From: Lactiplantibacillus garii
GTDB lineage: Bacteria > Bacillota > Bacilli > Lactobacillales > Lactobacillaceae
DNA length: 64,000 nt
Assembly (NCBI RefSeq): GCF_003885105.1
Contig: NZ_QWZQ01000004.1
Coordinates: 27,615-91,614, forward strand
Direction: 5' to 3'
The translations under genes and the position numbers were made by a program. Of this stretch, positions 63,823 through 64,000 are shown in pieces. Positions within the stretch are counted from its first letter, which is position 1. The number at the start of each line of letters is the position of its first letter. The notes below the pieces were generated by a model. It made no database searches. It saw nothing but the letters and a program-made list of their open reading frames with translations, and was not told the DNA's origin.

Positions 63823-64000
63823 TCATGTACTAGCCTGATAAGAAGTGGGTTGGACAACTTATCCAATTATGAAGAAAATATGACTTTGTATTAATAAAAT
63901 TAATAATAATTTCAAAAAAAGGGGGATATTTAGTCTTAGAAAATAAAAAATATTAATAATGATAATGATTCAAAAAGCTCGGCTAAGCAATGATTTACTG
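63823..64000 (+). other. AT-rich right edge, possible start of another gene
   Basis: The last ~150 bp are far richer in A and T than the rest. AAAAAAAGGGGG at about 63915-63925 looks like a ribosome site but no start follows at proper distance; the ATG at 63959 opens a frame (MIMIQKARLSNDLL) that runs off the edge, about 33 nt beyond that site. Not enough to call a gene. Confidence 0.3.

Overview
The window looks like a chromosomal segment of a lactic acid bacterium of the family Lactobacillaceae, probably Lactiplantibacillus or a near relative. The evidence is strong AGGAGG-type ribosome sites with GTG/TTG starts, three T-box leaders, a tmRNA whose tag reads AKNNNNSYALAA, tagE-type teichoic-acid glucosyltransferase, and a gene order (asd, his operon, metA-metY-hom, pgi) that resembles what I remember of L. 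plantarum. Base composition is moderately GC-rich (roughly high forties percent by eye). I see no prophage, transposase, integrase, CRISPR array, rRNA or tRNA gene.

Layout. 1-11.2 kb: a partial MMPL exporter, a choloylglycine hydrolase-family enzyme, asd, a DUF1801 protein, a CorA-family transporter with an unusual GQN motif, a VanZ-RDD membrane protein, a three-gene pgaC-pgaD-icaB-like operon for poly-N-acetylglucosamine, an XRE regulator, and an azoreductase-marR operon with palindromic operators on its promoter. 11.5-20.3 kb: histidinol phosphatase hisK, then a T-box (His) controlled operon hisZGDBHAFIEC, the complete pathway. 20.3-24.7 kb: an acetyltransferase behind a MerR-type promoter, a small membrane protein, TerC, a beta-hydroxyacid dehydrogenase and an NADH oxidase-type flavoprotein.

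24.8-34.5 kb: a trpXYZ-like ABC importer (minus strand) behind a long attenuator leader that holds a 19-codon reading frame with a Trp codon; then a T-box (Met) controlled metA-metY-hom operon; a DegV protein; and a PanE-like reductase behind a T-box that appears to read Leu codon CTC. Between that T-box and the panE start lies an unexplained cluster of ACACATAG repeats. With the His leader, four amino-acid operons here are built for transcription attenuation.

34.6-51 kb: a NagE-type PTS permease, a protein of unknown function, VOC and GNAT proteins, an ABC-F ATPase, two tiny membrane proteins, an Lrp regulator, an NlpC/P60 peptidase plus DUF915 lipoprotein pair, two genes too small for ordinary gene calling (36 and 54 codons), an NrtR-like regulator beside a NiaP-like niacin transporter, a possible orphan bacteriocin-immunity gene, an ECF S-component, tmRNA, an EamA permease, and the ACT/UPF0210 pair.

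51-64 kb: a two-component system, an RlmI-like protein with no cysteine at all, a GRP sugar transporter, pgi, a small membrane protein, and an envelope cluster (MacB-like ABC protein, TagE-like glucosyltransferase, ABC exporter) ending in a 22-bp perfect hairpin. The last 150 bases turn strongly AT-rich.

All start choices, domain calls and promoters were made by reading; no database search was possible.
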